From assembly GCA_030017655.1 (NCBI GenBank), contig JASEIM010000011.1, positions 1-64,000 of the forward strand: a stretch of 64,000 bases of DNA, written 5' to 3'. Source of the DNA: Methanobacterium sp. GTDB lineage: Archaea; Methanobacteriota; Methanobacteria; Methanobacteriales; Methanobacteriaceae. The notes under the pieces were generated by a model that was not told the origin of the DNA, searched no databases, and worked only from the letters and a program-made list of their open reading frames with translations. Made by a program: the position numbers and the translations under genes. Of the stretch, positions 63,716 to 64,000 are shown piece by piece (position 1 is the stretch's first letter; the number at the start of each line of letters is the position of its first letter).

Positions 63716-64000
63716 TTATTTTTCATAGGCCATTTCAAGAAGTTGCAGAATATTTAACACAGGAATATCAAGACCTTCTTCTTTTAAAGATGCTATGATA
63801 TTATTCTGGCAGAATGGACAGATAGTTATAACAGCATCAACATTGAGTTCATCAATCATTTTTGCCTTTTTCTTTCCAAGAGCTGCAGCTATTTCTGGTT
63901 TTCCAGAACGTACACCCCCACCAGCACCGCAGCATTGATCTGGTTTTTCCATTTCAACAAATTCAATTCCTTTAATCTTCCTTAAAAGTTCCCGAGGCTC
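63716..64000 (-). CDS. C-terminal part of a CCG-domain Fe-S protein (TfrB/HdrD-like)
   Basis: The last 94 codons of a gene run off the right edge. They contain the Cys-rich CCG motif EKPDQCCGAGGGVRSGKPEI and the second Cys pair in ITICPFCQNNIIASLKE, the ligands of the noncubane cluster in heterodisulfide reductase HdrB/HdrD and in thiol:fumarate reductase TfrB. CCGAGGGVRSG is close to TfrB of Methanobacteriales, where the enzyme reduces fumarate with CoM and CoB thiols. With sucD in the same window this fits the reductive TCA branch. HdrD-like or other CCG proteins remain possible. Confidence 0.75.
   Translation of the reverse strand, partial: EPRELLRKIKGIEFVEMEKPDQCCGAGGGVRSGKPEIAAALGKKKAKMIDELNVDAVITICPFCQNNIIASLKEEGLDIPVLNILQLLEMAYEK

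Overview
The window is an AT-rich stretch of archaeal chromosome from a member of the Methanobacteriales, most likely a mesophilic Methanobacterium. The evidence is an HMf-type histone, archaeal translation factors and ribosomal proteins (aIF2-gamma, aIF5B, S6e, L24e, S28e, L7Ae), split RFC clamp-loader genes, F420H2:NADP oxidoreductase, an Mvh-like [NiFe] hydrogenase, 2-phosphoglycerate kinase, the end of a TfrB/HdrD-like CCG protein, and Shine-Dalgarno sites of the GGTGAT/GGAGG type with frequent TTG and GTG starts. No rRNA, tRNA or insertion sequence was recognised.

Layout. 1-5.6 kb is the classical archaeal translation operon, read leftwards: L7Ae, S28e, L24e, Ndk, aIF5B, S6e, aIF2-gamma, a PIN protein whose frame is broken by one base, and inorganic pyrophosphatase (cut by the edge). 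6-16.7 kb holds a histone and leftward housekeeping genes (thrC, spoIIM-like, trpS, endA, hxlB, npdG, a PIN/ATPase/KH protein, hisI, hisS). 17.1-20.3 kb is a CRISPR array of 48 complete repeats plus one truncated repeat, without cas genes in view, containing a tandem duplication of nine repeat-spacer units. 20.4-30.6 kb carries a HARP-type RNA-free RNase P, shikimate genes (aroE, aroD), hmgA, sucD with an unknown coupled gene, a Ser/Lys S26 peptidase, and adjacent DedA and DUF368 genes (both polyprenyl-phosphate translocase families). 30.6-38.8 kb mixes unknown proteins, a Cys-rich 30-residue peptide next to a Cys-containing HTH regulator, RFC genes and a large roadblock protein. 39-43 kb is a hydrogenase operon: ferredoxin, V4R-like protein, small and large subunits, with a second ferredoxin gene upstream that has been partly homogenised by gene conversion. 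43-49 kb has a sortase, MscS, RNase Z, nadC, a histone-fold protein with a helical extension, a ZPR1 protein and 2-phosphoglycerate kinase. 49.4-54.2 kb is the most coherent accessory-looking locus: roadblock protein, DUF1611 protein, SepF, a PATAN/DUF4388-like protein and two MinD ATPases, one with an altered Walker A lysine. The rest contains sugar enzymes, a TatD-like hydrolase, two tandem FilR1-like regulators, a 50-residue HeH/SAP-like protein, glyS, dcd, a DUF1512 protein and trmJ.

A recurring feature that no gene explains is a family of multi-hairpin intergenic elements (six copies: 4.1, 6.1, 20.3, 31.6, 33.4 and 47.0 kb). Each is a run of 7-9 bp A/T-rich stems closed by a C-G pair over a 2-5 nt loop, several of them enclosed by an outer stem, so that a transcript would fold into a multibranched RNA. 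One copy abuts the broken end of the CRISPR array, one follows the histone gene, one precedes the extended histone-fold gene, and one forms the leader of the Cys-rich peptide. This family and the SepF/MinD/roadblock locus are the best candidates for undescribed biology here.
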